Assembly (NCBI GenBank): GCA_934230325.1
Contig: CAKQEP010000001.1
Span: 156,093-220,092 of the forward strand
DNA from: an uncultured Clostridia bacterium
Lineage (GTDB): Bacteria > Bacillota > Clostridia > Christensenellales > CAG-314
Direction of reading: 5' to 3'
Length of the DNA stretch: 64,000 nt
Of this stretch, positions 42,666-51,950 are shown one piece after another (the stretch's first letter is position 1; every line of letters begins with the position of its first letter). A program made the translations under genes and the position numbers. The notes beneath the pieces are model-generated. The model did not search any database. It had not been told where the DNA came from and saw only the letters and a list, made by a program, of their open reading frames with translations.

Positions 42666-43493
42666 TTAGATTGCCACCTCCGGTTTTACGTCAAAATCGT
42701 TGTATTTGTAATCTATCAATTTAAAGTCGTCGGGTTTAAAGTCATAAAAATCCGTTTTGTCCGCCAAAACAAACTTTGGCGCGTCGTATTGCGGATTTTG
42801 TATCATTTTTTCTATCAGCGGTACGTGACGGTCGTAAATATGCGCGTCCGCTATGACGTGAACCAACTCGCCCACCTTAAAACCGCTCACTTTTGCAAGC
42901 ATACTCAACAAAGCGGCGTACTGCGCTACGTTCCAGTTGTTTGCCACAAACATATCTTGCGAACGTTGATTCAACAATCCGTTTAGCGTGTCGCCAGATA
43001 CGTTGAGCGTAAAAGAATATGCGCAAGGATACAAATTCATTTCGTGCAAATCCTTGTGAACGTACATATTGGCCATTATTCTACGGCTGTAGGGGTTGTT
43101 TTTAAGGTCGTAAAGTATACGGTCGACTTGGTCAAACTCACCTTCGGGATAGACGCTTTTTTGAGCGAGTTGGTATCCGTACGCTTTGCCGATAGTACCG
43201 TTTTTGTCCGTCCAACTGTCCCAAACTCCGCTGTTTAAATCGGAAACTCTGTTGCTCTTTTTTTGCCAAATCCAAAGCATTTCGTCCACGCAACTTTTAA
43301 AATAAGTGCGACGCAGAGTGATTATCGGAAACTCCTTTTGCAAATCGTACCTGTTGACCAAACAAAACTTTTTTATCGTGTGCGCGGGCGCGCCGTCCGC
43401 CCAGTGAGGACGTACGGAAACGTTTTTGTCGCTCCACCCGTTTAAAAGTATATCCTTTACGTTGTCTACAAATATTTTGTCCGCTATGCTCAT
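42666..43493 (-). CDS. thyA: Thymidylate synthase ThyA
   Basis: 275 aa. The catalytic Cys is in LYPCAYSFTLNVSGDTLNGL, followed by NQRSQDMFVANNWNVAQYAA and HVIADAHIYDRHVPLIEKM. The motif is PCAY rather than the common PPCH, as in a clostridial subgroup of the family. It methylates dUMP to dTMP using methylene-THF. 13 bp after the CDF gene and joined directly to folA. Confidence 0.95.
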   Translation of the reverse strand: MSIADKIFVDNVKDILLNGWSDKNVSVRPHWADGAPAHTIKKFCLVNRYDLQKEFPIITLRRTYFKSCVDEMLWIWQKKSNRVSDLNSGVWDSWTDKNGTIGKAYGYQLAQKSVYPEGEFDQVDRILYDLKNNPYSRRIMANMYVHKDLHEMNLYPCAYSFTLNVSGDTLNGLLNQRSQDMFVANNWNVAQYAALLSMLAKVSGFKVGELVHVIADAHIYDRHVPLIEKMIQNPQYDAPKFVLADKTDFYDFKPDDFKLIDYKYNDFDVKPEVAI

Positions 43494-43506
43494 TTGCGAT
43501 TCTCCG

Positions 43507-44619
43507 TTACCTGTAATCTATCGTTATGCAAAAATCGACGTCGTGGTCTACGTTTTTGTTGAGTTTTTGTTTTATGTCCTCTGCCGTTGCCAAAGAACCG
43601 AACGGCACCGCAAGGTCAAACAACACTCTGTTTCTGCTACCGTACACAACGCGAAAGTCGTGTATGTCAAACTCGTCAAATATACTGCCGAGATACTTTT
43701 CTACTTCGGCTTTTTTTTCGTTGACGTATTTGTCGTCGCACACTATCGGATCGACGTGAATAAGCAATTCTATGCCGTCCTCTTTAAAAAAGTCGCGCTC
43801 GATAGCGTCGGCGAGTTCGTGCGCGGAAGTGATAACGGTGTTTGCGTCAACCTCCGCATGCGCCGTCACAAAACGTTTTTGCGGGCCGTAATCGTGTATC
43901 GTCAAGTCGTGCACTCCGAGAACTCCGTCATAAGACAATATTTTGTCTTTGATGCGTAGTTTTTCTTCCTGAGTAGGCGCAACGCCGATGAGATTGTCGA
44001 GAGTGTCCCGCGCCGTTTTTATCCCGCCTACAAAAATCAATACGCTTACCAAAAGTCCCATGTACCCGTCGAGATTGACTTTGGCAAAATGACCTATTAT
44101 CGACGCCGCAAGTATTGCCGCAGTACCTACGGTATCGCTCACGCTGTCAACCGCCATCGCTTTAAAAAGAGGTAAATTTCTTTTTTTGCCCAAAACGTTA
44201 AAGCAGACAAACATAGCAAACTTTATCGCAACGGAAACGGCAAGAACAATAACAAGCAAAAGGTTGTATTGCGGCAGATAAGGCTGTTTAAAATTGAGAA
44301 TAATTTTTTTGACGCTTTCTATGGCGAGTTGTATTCCCAAAACGATAATTACAAAGCCTATCAAAGTGCCTGCGACGTACTCCATTCTTTCGTGACCGAA
44401 CGGGTGTTTTTTATCTGCGGGTTTTGCGGCTATCTTTGAAGAAATCAGCGCAATGACGTTGTTGCCTGCGTCGGACAAGTTGTTTACGGCGTCGGCAGAT
44501 ATGGAAATATTGCCGAAAAGCGTTCCCAAAACAAACTTTGCCACGCATAGCAAAATATTTGCGGTCAATGCGGACGCCGCGCCGATAATATTTGTTTTAG
44601 TGCGATTTTTGTCTGTCAT
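43507..44619 (-). CDS. Cation diffusion facilitator family transporter
   Basis: 370 aa. Membrane domain of six helices with metal-site motifs SADAVNNLSDAGNNVIALIS and HPFGHERMEYVAGTLIG, then a further pair around AMAVDSVSDTVGTAAIL, and a cytoplasmic C-terminal domain (HDLTIHDYGPQKRFVTAHAE). It exports a divalent cation such as Zn2+, Mn2+ or Fe2+; the metal is not clear. First gene of the thyA-folA operon, an unusual partner for nucleotide genes. Confidence 0.93.
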   Translation of the reverse strand: MTDKNRTKTNIIGAASALTANILLCVAKFVLGTLFGNISISADAVNNLSDAGNNVIALISSKIAAKPADKKHPFGHERMEYVAGTLIGFVIIVLGIQLAIESVKKIILNFKQPYLPQYNLLLVIVLAVSVAIKFAMFVCFNVLGKKRNLPLFKAMAVDSVSDTVGTAAILAASIIGHFAKVNLDGYMGLLVSVLIFVGGIKTARDTLDNLIGVAPTQEEKLRIKDKILSYDGVLGVHDLTIHDYGPQKRFVTAHAEVDANTVITSAHELADAIERDFFKEDGIELLIHVDPIVCDDKYVNEKKAEVEKYLGSIFDEFDIHDFRVVYGSRNRVLFDLAVPFGSLATAEDIKQKLNKNVDHDVDFCITIDYR

Positions 44620-44737
44620 AATGCCCTGTCGGTCGGGATAACAACTCGTCGCCGCCGCTTTGTTTTGCGATTTAAAACCTTCGCTTTTGTTTTGTCCGCA
44701 AGTTTTTTGACGTTGACGATTGATATTTCTGCGTTAT

Positions 44738-44766
44738 ATTTTACTTTTTTTTGGGCGTATTGTCAA
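44738..44766 (-). promoter_or_regulatory. Promoter of CDF-thyA-folA operon
   Basis: Minus strand TTGACA (44761-44766), 17-bp spacer, TAAAAT (44738-44743). The leader to the CDF start is about 110 nt, long enough for a regulatory RNA, but I recognise no riboswitch in it. Confidence 0.75.
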
Positions 44767-44770
44767 TTAT

Positions 44771-46102
44771 TTAAGTATCATTACCCGACAAGATATCGTT
44801 TAAAGCGTTTTGTATCTGCTTTTTTGCAAATAAAAAACCGTTTTTGACCGCAGATTGAGTTTTTCCTTCTATAAAACAACGAATTTTGGGTTCTGTCCCG
44901 CTAAATCTGAGAACTATACGCAACAACGGATATTTTTGATTAAAAATCGCAATTATGTTGCCCAAAGTATTGTTTTGCAAAAATTCCTGCTTTTGCGCGT
45001 CGGTACAAACAAAATTTTCGGTAATGCTTTCAAAAGGAACGTATTCTGCCGTATAATCGAAAATATCCCCTTTTTCTACGACGATTTTGCTGACGAGCAA
45101 AGCGTTGATTATCGCGTCGCTACCCGTAGCAAAATCACTCAATAAATAGTGACCGCTGTTTTCTCCGCCTACGTTACAACCTTTTTTGGTCATCGCTTCG
45201 TATATTTTGCTGTCGCCTACGTCGGTACGCAACAGTTGTATACCTGATTTTTTTAATGCGTTGCTCAATCCGCCGTTGGTCATTATCGTACCTACCGCAG
45301 TCAAACCGAGTAGTCGATTGCTTTGTTTAAAATATTTGCAAAAAGCGTAAAAAATCCTGTCCGCTTCTACGGCTTTTCCGTCGGCAACAACCGCAAGCCT
45401 GTCTGCGTCGCCGTCAAAAGCAAATCCGATATCGCAACCGTTGTCTTTCATCTGAGACAACAAAAAATCCGTTTTGGTTGCGCCGCACCCGACATTTATC
45501 TTGTCGCCCCTGTTAAAATCGCAATACGCCACTACCTTTGCTCCGCACTCCGCAAAAACTCGCTTTGCCACTTTGTACGCGCTGCCGTAACAACAATCCA
45601 AAGCAACTTTAAGCCCGTCAAGATTTGCGTCAACCGCCTTCAAAACGTATTTTGCATAAGCGTCTTCGCCACCGTCGTAAACCTGCGCGACGGGAATTTC
45701 CGTCGGCAAAACGACGTTGAATCCGTCGATAAACTCGCTCAATTCCACTTGAACTTTTTCGCATATTTTTATGCCGTATTTGTCAAATACTTTAAGCCCG
45801 TTGTACTCGGGCGGATTGTGGCTTGCGCTTATCATGACGCCGTACCCCGCTCCGCTTATGCGGGTAAAATATGCAACCGCATTTGTCGGCGTAACGCCGA
45901 GATTTATCGTTTGACCGCCATAATCGTTTACGCCTTTTGTCAACGCCGCCGTCAATTCGCCGCCGCTTACGCGAGTATCGCAACCGGTCACGATAATCTC
46001 TCCGCCGAGTTTGACAAGTCCCGCTCCCAACGCGTACGCCGTTTCTTTGGTCAACGTTGCGCCGTATACGCCTCTTATTCCGTCCGTACCGAATAAATTC
46101 AT
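44771..46102 (-). CDS. glmM: Phosphoglucosamine mutase
   Basis: 443 aa. MNLFGTDGIRGVYGATLT at the N-terminus, phosphoserine loop GVMISASHNPPEYNGLK, metal loop FAFDGDADRLAVV, sugar-binding GGENSGHYLLSD and the phosphate-binding VLRFSGTEPKIRCFIEG. It converts glucosamine-6-P to glucosamine-1-P for peptidoglycan. In most Firmicutes it follows cdaA-cdaR; here it is separate. Its ribosome site (GGAGG) is inside the arm of an upstream terminator hairpin. Confidence 0.97.
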   Translation of the reverse strand: MNLFGTDGIRGVYGATLTKETAYALGAGLVKLGGEIIVTGCDTRVSGGELTAALTKGVNDYGGQTINLGVTPTNAVAYFTRISGAGYGVMISASHNPPEYNGLKVFDKYGIKICEKVQVELSEFIDGFNVVLPTEIPVAQVYDGGEDAYAKYVLKAVDANLDGLKVALDCCYGSAYKVAKRVFAECGAKVVAYCDFNRGDKINVGCGATKTDFLLSQMKDNGCDIGFAFDGDADRLAVVADGKAVEADRIFYAFCKYFKQSNRLLGLTAVGTIMTNGGLSNALKKSGIQLLRTDVGDSKIYEAMTKKGCNVGGENSGHYLLSDFATGSDAIINALLVSKIVVEKGDIFDYTAEYVPFESITENFVCTDAQKQEFLQNNTLGNIIAIFNQKYPLLRIVLRFSGTEPKIRCFIEGKTQSAVKNGFLFAKKQIQNALNDILSGNDT

Positions 46103-46104
46103 AC

Positions 46105-46148
46105 AAAAAAACCTCCTCCGCTATTATATGAAACGAGAAGGTTTTTTT
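46105..46148 (-). terminator. Terminator overlapping glmM promoter and ribosome site
   Basis: On the minus strand AAAAAAACCTTCTC pairs with GAGGAGGTTTTTTT (one G-U pair). The second arm contains the glmM Shine-Dalgarno and ends 4 nt before its ATG. The loop holds TATAAT. It ends upstream transcription, and in any read-through mRNA would hide the glmM start. Confidence 0.7.
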
Positions 46149-46223
46149 ATCCAAAGAAAAACGTCGGTTGTTTTTTACAATTTTTGGTCGTTTGACCGTT
46201 TACGACGCTTTTTACGTCAAAAT

Positions 46224-46607
46224 TTAAAGGCTGCTTTTTTCCTTGTTGAATTTTTCCACAGCCTGACGGTATCTTGCGGACAACTTAAACAAATACGCTT
46301 GTTTTTGACTTTCCGTCATTTCCTCCGTAAGGCTTTTGTCCGCTAACATACCTATCGGATTTACCACCACAGCGTCTTGCGTCAATATGGCTTTTACCCT
46401 TTCGTAAAACTGCTCGTCGCTTTCGTAATTGCTGTTGTAGATTTTGTCTTTCAAAACCTGCTTTTGCTTTACCATAAGTCCGTCGCGACTGATTCCGTCG
46501 TTTTGGCAGGAATTAAGATACAAAGCCCTTTCGGACTTGACCTGACTCCAAAAATCGTTTTTAAGTCTTTGTTTTGCCTGTTTTGCATAAGTTTTAAAAG
46601 TAGACAT
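46224..46607 (-). CDS. Conserved-looking small protein, unknown function
   Basis: 127 aa, highly charged and probably all-helical: MSTFKTYAKQAKQRLKNDFW, then a middle with DEQFYERVKAILTQDAVVVN and a C-terminal AYLFKLSARYRQAVEKFNKE. No signal peptide, Cys motif or known domain recognised. CGGAGG precedes the ATG. It lies between rpsU and glmM on the same strand with terminators on both sides, so it is a single-gene unit. Confidence 0.75.
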   Translation of the reverse strand: MSTFKTYAKQAKQRLKNDFWSQVKSERALYLNSCQNDGISRDGLMVKQKQVLKDKIYNSNYESDEQFYERVKAILTQDAVVVNPIGMLADKSLTEEMTESQKQAYLFKLSARYRQAVEKFNKEKSSL

Positions 46608-46669
46608 AAAATTTCCTCCGATAAATATTTGTGTTTATTGTTTGCATTATTCCGTTGTTTCTTTTGACG

Positions 46670-46688
46670 AGGTTGTCTTGGACAACCT
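46670..46688. other. Short perfect hairpin upstream of the 127-aa protein gene
   Basis: AGGTTGTC-TTG-GACAACCT forms an 8-bp stem with no T-run. It lies 63 bp upstream of the ATG and could be a leader structure or operator. The rest of 46608-46773 shows nothing clear. Confidence 0.4.
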
Positions 46689-46773
46689 ATTATTTTTGCG
46701 AGTAATAGCAAAAAGTCGGCAACGCCAAAAACTCCCGTCGTTTTTGTTTTTATCCTAAATTAAAATAAAAAAA

Positions 46774-46799
46774 TCCGTCGACAAAGTTTGGTCGACAGA
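46774..46799 (-). terminator. rpsU terminator
   Basis: Minus strand TCTGTCGAC pairs with GTCGACGGA (one G-U) around CAAACTTT, followed by seven T. Confidence 0.75.
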
Positions 46800-46838
46800 A
46801 TTTTCTTTAGTGTAAAAAAAGTATTAAGTTTGCCGTAA

Positions 46839-47018
46839 TTAACCGCGAACGTTGCGTTTGCGCGCCGCCTCAGCCTTTTTTTTGCGACGTACGGAAGGTT
46901 TTTCGTAATGCTCCTTTTTTTTAAGGTCACCGATGATACCGTCGCGAGCGCATTTACGTTTAAAACGACGTAACGCGTTGTCGAGTGTTTCGTTGTCGCC
47001 TACTCTTATCGTGGACAT
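46839..47018 (-). CDS. rpsU: 30S ribosomal protein S21
   Basis: 59 aa, the usual size. Starts MSTIRVGDNETLDNALRRFK, with RKCARDGI and KKKEHYEKPSVRRKKKAEAA, ending in a basic tail. A G-rich ribosome site (AAGGGGG) precedes the ATG. It is monocistronic, with its own promoter and terminator. Confidence 0.96.
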   Translation of the reverse strand: MSTIRVGDNETLDNALRRFKRKCARDGIIGDLKKKEHYEKPSVRRKKKAEAARKRNVRG

Positions 47019-47065
47019 AGTCTGTTTCGCCCCCTTCCCTCAATCGGTTAATTTAACGCTATATC

Positions 47066-47094
47066 ATTTTATTAAATTAGATTGCGTTTGTCAA
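47066..47094 (-). promoter_or_regulatory. rpsU promoter
   Basis: Minus strand TTGACA (47089-47094), 17-bp spacer, TAAAAT (47066-47071). It lies between uvrA and rpsU. Confidence 0.8.
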
Positions 47095-47121
47095 GCAAAA
47101 CAAACAAAATAATTCAAAATT

Positions 47122-49959
47122 TTATGTTTGCATGAGTCGCTTGGTTTTGTTGAGAACTTCTGCGAGATATTTGCCCGTATAACTATCCTTGCACTCCGCA
47201 ATCTGCTCGGGCGTGCCGACGGCTACGACGTTGCCGCCTTTGTCGCCGCCTTCTTTGCCTAAATCTATGACGTAATCCGCTACTTTAATTAGGTCGAGAT
47301 TGTGTTCTATAACCACGACGGTGTTGCCGTAAGAAACCAACCTCTGCAAAATCTTAACTAATTTGTCAACGTCCGCCGCCGCAAGTCCCGTCGTAGGCTC
47401 GTCCAACAAATACATGGTTTTGCCTGTGTTTCGCTTGGATAATTCCGTACTTAATTTTACTCTCTGCGCTTCTCCGCCCGACAAACTCGTTGCGGATTGT
47501 CCGAGTTTAATGTACCCCAACCCGACGTCGTACAAAGTTTGCAATTTGTTTCTTATCGGCGCGATATTTTCAAAAAACAAAAGCGCTTCTTCTACGCGCA
47601 TATCGAGTACGTCGGCAATACTTTTGCCTTTATACTTGACTTGCAACGTTTCCCTGTTGTATCTTGCGCCGTGACACACTTCGCACGGAACGTAAACGTC
47701 GGGCAAAAAGTTCATGGCTATTTTTAGTATGCCGTCGCCGCTACAGTTTTCGCACCTGCCGCCGCTGACGTTAAAGGAAAAACGCCCCGCCTCGTACCCT
47801 CTCTCTTTTGCGTCGGGAGTTGCCGCAAACAAACGCCTTATGTGGTCAAACATTCCCGTATAAGTTGCGGGATTGCTACGCGGCGTACGACCTATCGGGG
47901 ATTGATCTATGACGATAACGTTGTCGAGATTTTCTTCCCCCGTGATTTTTTTGCACTCCGTTTTGACGGGCTTTGCGCGGTTGAGTTTGTTTAAAAGGTA
48001 CGGAGCGATAATTTCATTTACCAAACTGCTCTTACCGCTGCCGGATACGCCCGTCACGACGGTGAAAGTTCCCAACGGAATTTTTACGTCAACGTTTTTA
48101 AGGTTGTTCTTTTTTGCACCCGTCACAACCAAAAATTCACCGTTGCCATTGCGTCTTTCCGTCGGCACGGGAACAAATTTTTTGCCGCTCAAATATTGAC
48201 CTGTGACGGATTTTTCGCACGCCATAATATCTTCCGGAGTGCCCGTCGCAACTACTTCGCCGCCATGCACGCCGGCAAGCGGCCCTATATCTACGACAAA
48301 ATCAGCCGCTTTTATCGTGTCGTCGTCGTGCTCCACTACAATGACAGTATTGCCTATATCGCGCAAACGTTTTAATGTGTCAATCAACCTTTGATTGTCG
48401 CGTTGGTGCAAACCTATGCTCGGTTCGTCAAGAATATACAGCACTCCGGTAAGTCCGCTGCCTATTTGCGTCGCAAGCCTTATCCTTTGCGCTTCTCCGC
48501 CCGATAGCGTGGACGCCGAGCGATTTAATGTGAGATAATCGAGTCCGACGTCGCATAAAAATTTCAGCCGCGCTTTAATCTCTTTGAGCAACATTTTTGC
48601 AATGGTTGCCTGCGTTTCCGTCAAAACGAGGTTGTCAAAAAACTCCTGCATCTTGTCTACGGACAACTCGCATAACTCAAAAATGTTTTTGTCGGCAACT
48701 TTTACCGCCAAAACCTCTTTTTTGAGTCTTTTGCCGCCGCAAGTCTTGCACGGATAAGTTACCATATATTTTTCGTACTCGCGCCGTACAAAATCGCTCG
48801 TACTTTCGCGATAACGACGCGTAAACATAGGAATAAGTCCTTCCCAGTCCGACGTGTAATTGCCGTTGAAAGATTTGGTTTTGTAATCGAATCGTATTTT
48901 TTCGCCGCCGTTGCCGTACAACAGCATATTGTAAACGTCTTTTGGCAAATCCTTTATCGGCGTGTCCTTGCTAAAACCGTAGTGGCGGGACAACGCCGTA
49001 AAGTAAGAGTCCATCCAAGTCCCCGCGTCGATGTTAAAACCTAAAAACCGCACAGCGCCTTCGTTAAGGCTTTTGGTTTTGTCGGGTATCATAAGGTCGA
49101 TGTCAAAAGATTTTTTAAAACCCAACCCCAAACACTCGGGACACGCGCCAAACGGACTGTTGAAACTAAACATTCTCGGCTCTAATTCTTCTATGGTTAT
49201 ACCGCAATCGGGGCAAGCGTAAAGAGTAGAATACAGCGTTTCGGTTTGTTCCGTTTTTATTACGACCAAACCTTCCGCAAGTTTTATCGCCGTTTCCAGA
49301 CTGTCGGTCAATCGACGAGAAATATTTTCCTTTACGACGAGTCGGTCGATTACGACGCCGATATTGTGTTTCTGCTGCTTGTCAAGCACGATATCTTCGT
49401 CCAGACTGCGCATTTCTCCGTCTACAAACACGCGAACGTATCCCTGATTTTTTAAAGACGAAAAAAGATTTTTGTATTCTCCTTTTCTGCTGCGTACTAC
49501 GGGCGCGACGATAACAATTCTCGTACCCTCCGCCAACTCCAAAACTTTGTCGGCAATTTGGTCTACCGATACTTTGGTAATTTTTTTGCCGCATTCGGGA
49601 CAATAAGGCGTACCGATACGGGCGTACAGCAAACGAAGATAATCGTATATCTCCGTCACCGTGCCTACCGTACTGCGGGGATTGTTGCTCGTGGTTTTTT
49701 GGTCAATGGAAATAGCGGGGCTTAAACCCTCTATCGATTCTACGTCCGGCTTGTCCATCTGCCCCAAAAATTGACGGGCATAAGCGGACAAACTCTCTAC
49801 GTATCTGCGCTGACCTTCCGCAAAAATCGTATCGAATGCCAAACTGCTCTTGCCGCTACCCGATATTCCCGTAAAAACAACGAGTTTATCTCTCGGTATG
49901 GTAAGATTTATCCCTTTGAGATTGTTCTCTTTAGCGTTTTTTATTACTATTTCTTTCAT
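47122..49959 (-). CDS. uvrA: Excinuclease ABC subunit UvrA
   Basis: 945 aa, full length. Two ABC units: Walker A GISGSGKSSLAFDT and GVSGSGKSSLVNE, signature motifs LSGGEAQRIRLA and LSGGEAQRVKLS, and zinc modules CPECGKKI, CPDCGI...CPECLG and CENCSGDG...CEVCHG. It finds damage and loads UvrB in nucleotide excision repair. The ATG overlaps the uvrB end by 29 bp. uvrC is not in the window. Confidence 0.97.
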   Translation of the reverse strand: MKEIVIKNAKENNLKGINLTIPRDKLVVFTGISGSGKSSLAFDTIFAEGQRRYVESLSAYARQFLGQMDKPDVESIEGLSPAISIDQKTTSNNPRSTVGTVTEIYDYLRLLYARIGTPYCPECGKKITKVSVDQIADKVLELAEGTRIVIVAPVVRSRKGEYKNLFSSLKNQGYVRVFVDGEMRSLDEDIVLDKQQKHNIGVVIDRLVVKENISRRLTDSLETAIKLAEGLVVIKTEQTETLYSTLYACPDCGITIEELEPRMFSFNSPFGACPECLGLGFKKSFDIDLMIPDKTKSLNEGAVRFLGFNIDAGTWMDSYFTALSRHYGFSKDTPIKDLPKDVYNMLLYGNGGEKIRFDYKTKSFNGNYTSDWEGLIPMFTRRYRESTSDFVRREYEKYMVTYPCKTCGGKRLKKEVLAVKVADKNIFELCELSVDKMQEFFDNLVLTETQATIAKMLLKEIKARLKFLCDVGLDYLTLNRSASTLSGGEAQRIRLATQIGSGLTGVLYILDEPSIGLHQRDNQRLIDTLKRLRDIGNTVIVVEHDDDTIKAADFVVDIGPLAGVHGGEVVATGTPEDIMACEKSVTGQYLSGKKFVPVPTERRNGNGEFLVVTGAKKNNLKNVDVKIPLGTFTVVTGVSGSGKSSLVNEIIAPYLLNKLNRAKPVKTECKKITGEENLDNVIVIDQSPIGRTPRSNPATYTGMFDHIRRLFAATPDAKERGYEAGRFSFNVSGGRCENCSGDGILKIAMNFLPDVYVPCEVCHGARYNRETLQVKYKGKSIADVLDMRVEEALLFFENIAPIRNKLQTLYDVGLGYIKLGQSATSLSGGEAQRVKLSTELSKRNTGKTMYLLDEPTTGLAAADVDKLVKILQRLVSYGNTVVVIEHNLDLIKVADYVIDLGKEGGDKGGNVVAVGTPEQIAECKDSYTGKYLAEVLNKTKRLMQT

Positions 49960-51913
49960 TTTTTTCAGTCAATTTGTCAAGACGTTTTGTCATTTGAGCA
50001 ATCTTTTCCCTGAGTTGGATTGCTCTTTCAAAATCAAGGTTGCCCGCCGCAACTTTCATAGCCGATTTGAGTTTTGCTATGCCGTCGGCAAGTTCTCTCG
50101 GCGTTTCTCCCACTGCTTTTTGAGAAATAGCCAACGTGTTTTTTACTCCGTGTTTAATCGTTTGGGGGATAATGCCGTGTTTTATATTGTATTCGTTTTG
50201 AATGTTGCGTCGACGATTTGTTTCGTCAATCGCGCGTTTCATACTACCCGTAACAGTGTCGGCGTACATTACCACTCTGCCTTTGTCGTTGCGGGCGGCG
50301 CGCCCTATCGTTTGAATAAGACTGCTTTCGCTACGCAAAAAACCTTCTTTGTCTGCGTCGAGAATTGCGACGAGTTGAACTTGCGGCAAGTCAAGACCTT
50401 CTCTCAACAAGTTTATGCCTACGAGAACGTCAAACTCGCCGTTTTTTAGCCCGTTGACTATATCTATACGCTCCAAAGTGTCTATATCGCTGTGCATATA
50501 ACGCACGCGTACGCCTCTGTCCGACAAGTAAGAAGTCAACGCTTCCGCCATTTTTTTGGTTAGCGTCGTAACAAGCACTCTGCCTTTATCTTTGACTACG
50601 GCGTCGATTTGGTTTATCAGATGGTCAATCTGACCTTCTACAGGCACTACTTCTATAATCGGGTCGAGTAGTCCCGTAGGTCGTATTACTTGCTCTACCA
50701 CTTGTCCCGCCTGCCTCAACTCGTACTCGTCGGGCGTGGCGGATACGCATATCATCTGACCTATGCGACTGTCAAACTCGTCAAATTTGAGCGGTCGGTT
50801 GTCGTACGCGCTTTTAAGCCTGAATCCGTAATTGACAAGGTTGTCCTTTCTCACTCTGTCGCCGTTGTACATTCCCCGTATTTGCGGCAAGGTGATGTGG
50901 CTTTCGTCGATAAAAGTTATAAAATCTTCGTTGAAGTAATCCAACAAAGTATACGGCGGTTGCCCCGCCTTTCTGCCGTCAAAATAACGAGAATAGTTTT
51001 CTATGCCGTTGGTGTACCCCATCTCGCGCAACATTTCCACGTCGTAATTTACGCGCTGATTCAAGCGGTAGGCTTCTATCGCTTTGCCCGCGTCTTCAAA
51101 TGCCTTTACCTCTTTTTCTTTATCGCGCAAAATATGATCAAGACAACTTTGCATCGTGCTGCCTGATACTATATAGTGCGTCGCGGGAAAAATAAAACAA
51201 TGCAACAGTTCGCAAACAACCCTACCCGACACCGCTTCGTTTTCCGTTATTCTGTCCACTTCGTCACCGAAAAACTCTATTCTTATGGTTTTTTCCGAAC
51301 TCTCCGCAGGGAAAACCTCTACTATATCTCCCCGTACCCTAAACGTTCCGCGCCTAAAATCCGTGTCGTCGCGCTTGTATTGTATCTCGACAAGGCGCGA
51401 AATAACCTCTTCGCGGCTTACGCTGTCGTGAGGTCTTAACGACAAACTCATTTTGTAATACTCCATAGGCGCGCCTAAACCGTAAATGCAACTGACCGAC
51501 GCAACAACGATAGTGTCGCGCCGCTCGTACAAACTACACGTGGCAGAGTGACGCAACTTGTCGATTTCGTCGTTTATCGACAATTCCTTTTCTATATACA
51601 AATCGCGGCTGGGTATGTAGGACTCGGGCATATAGTAATCGTAGTAGGAAACAAAAAACTCTACCCTGTTTTCGGGAAAAAACTCCCTAAACTCGTTGCA
51701 TAACTGCGCCGCCAAAGTCTTGTTGTGACTTATAACGAGCGCGGGACGATTTGTCTTTGCTATGACGTTTGCCATAGTAAAAGTTTTTCCGCTCCCCGTG
51801 ACGCCGCGCAAAACTTGAGTGCGCAGACCGTTGTCTATGCCCTCTACAAGTTTGCTTATTGCCTGCGGTTGGTCGCCGCAAGGTTGATAATTTGAAACGA
51901 GTTTAAAATCCAT
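49931..51913 (-). CDS. uvrB: Excinuclease ABC subunit UvrB
   Basis: 660 aa. Walker A GVTGSGKTFTMANVI, beta-hairpin VSYYDYYMPESYIPSRDLYI, helicase motifs DESHITLPQIRGMY and QTIGRAARNDKGRV, and a C-terminal UVR motif (KVAAGNLDFERAIQLREKIA). It verifies damage and recruits UvrC. No clear Shine-Dalgarno; it lies 37 bp behind coaX. Confidence 0.97.
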   Translation of the reverse strand: MDFKLVSNYQPCGDQPQAISKLVEGIDNGLRTQVLRGVTGSGKTFTMANVIAKTNRPALVISHNKTLAAQLCNEFREFFPENRVEFFVSYYDYYMPESYIPSRDLYIEKELSINDEIDKLRHSATCSLYERRDTIVVASVSCIYGLGAPMEYYKMSLSLRPHDSVSREEVISRLVEIQYKRDDTDFRRGTFRVRGDIVEVFPAESSEKTIRIEFFGDEVDRITENEAVSGRVVCELLHCFIFPATHYIVSGSTMQSCLDHILRDKEKEVKAFEDAGKAIEAYRLNQRVNYDVEMLREMGYTNGIENYSRYFDGRKAGQPPYTLLDYFNEDFITFIDESHITLPQIRGMYNGDRVRKDNLVNYGFRLKSAYDNRPLKFDEFDSRIGQMICVSATPDEYELRQAGQVVEQVIRPTGLLDPIIEVVPVEGQIDHLINQIDAVVKDKGRVLVTTLTKKMAEALTSYLSDRGVRVRYMHSDIDTLERIDIVNGLKNGEFDVLVGINLLREGLDLPQVQLVAILDADKEGFLRSESSLIQTIGRAARNDKGRVVMYADTVTGSMKRAIDETNRRRNIQNEYNIKHGIIPQTIKHGVKNTLAISQKAVGETPRELADGIAKLKSAMKVAAGNLDFERAIQLREKIAQMTKRLDKLTEKNERNSNKKR

Positions 51914-51950
51914 AAATATTAAGTCGTCGTTTGCTTTTTTGGTTGCGACG

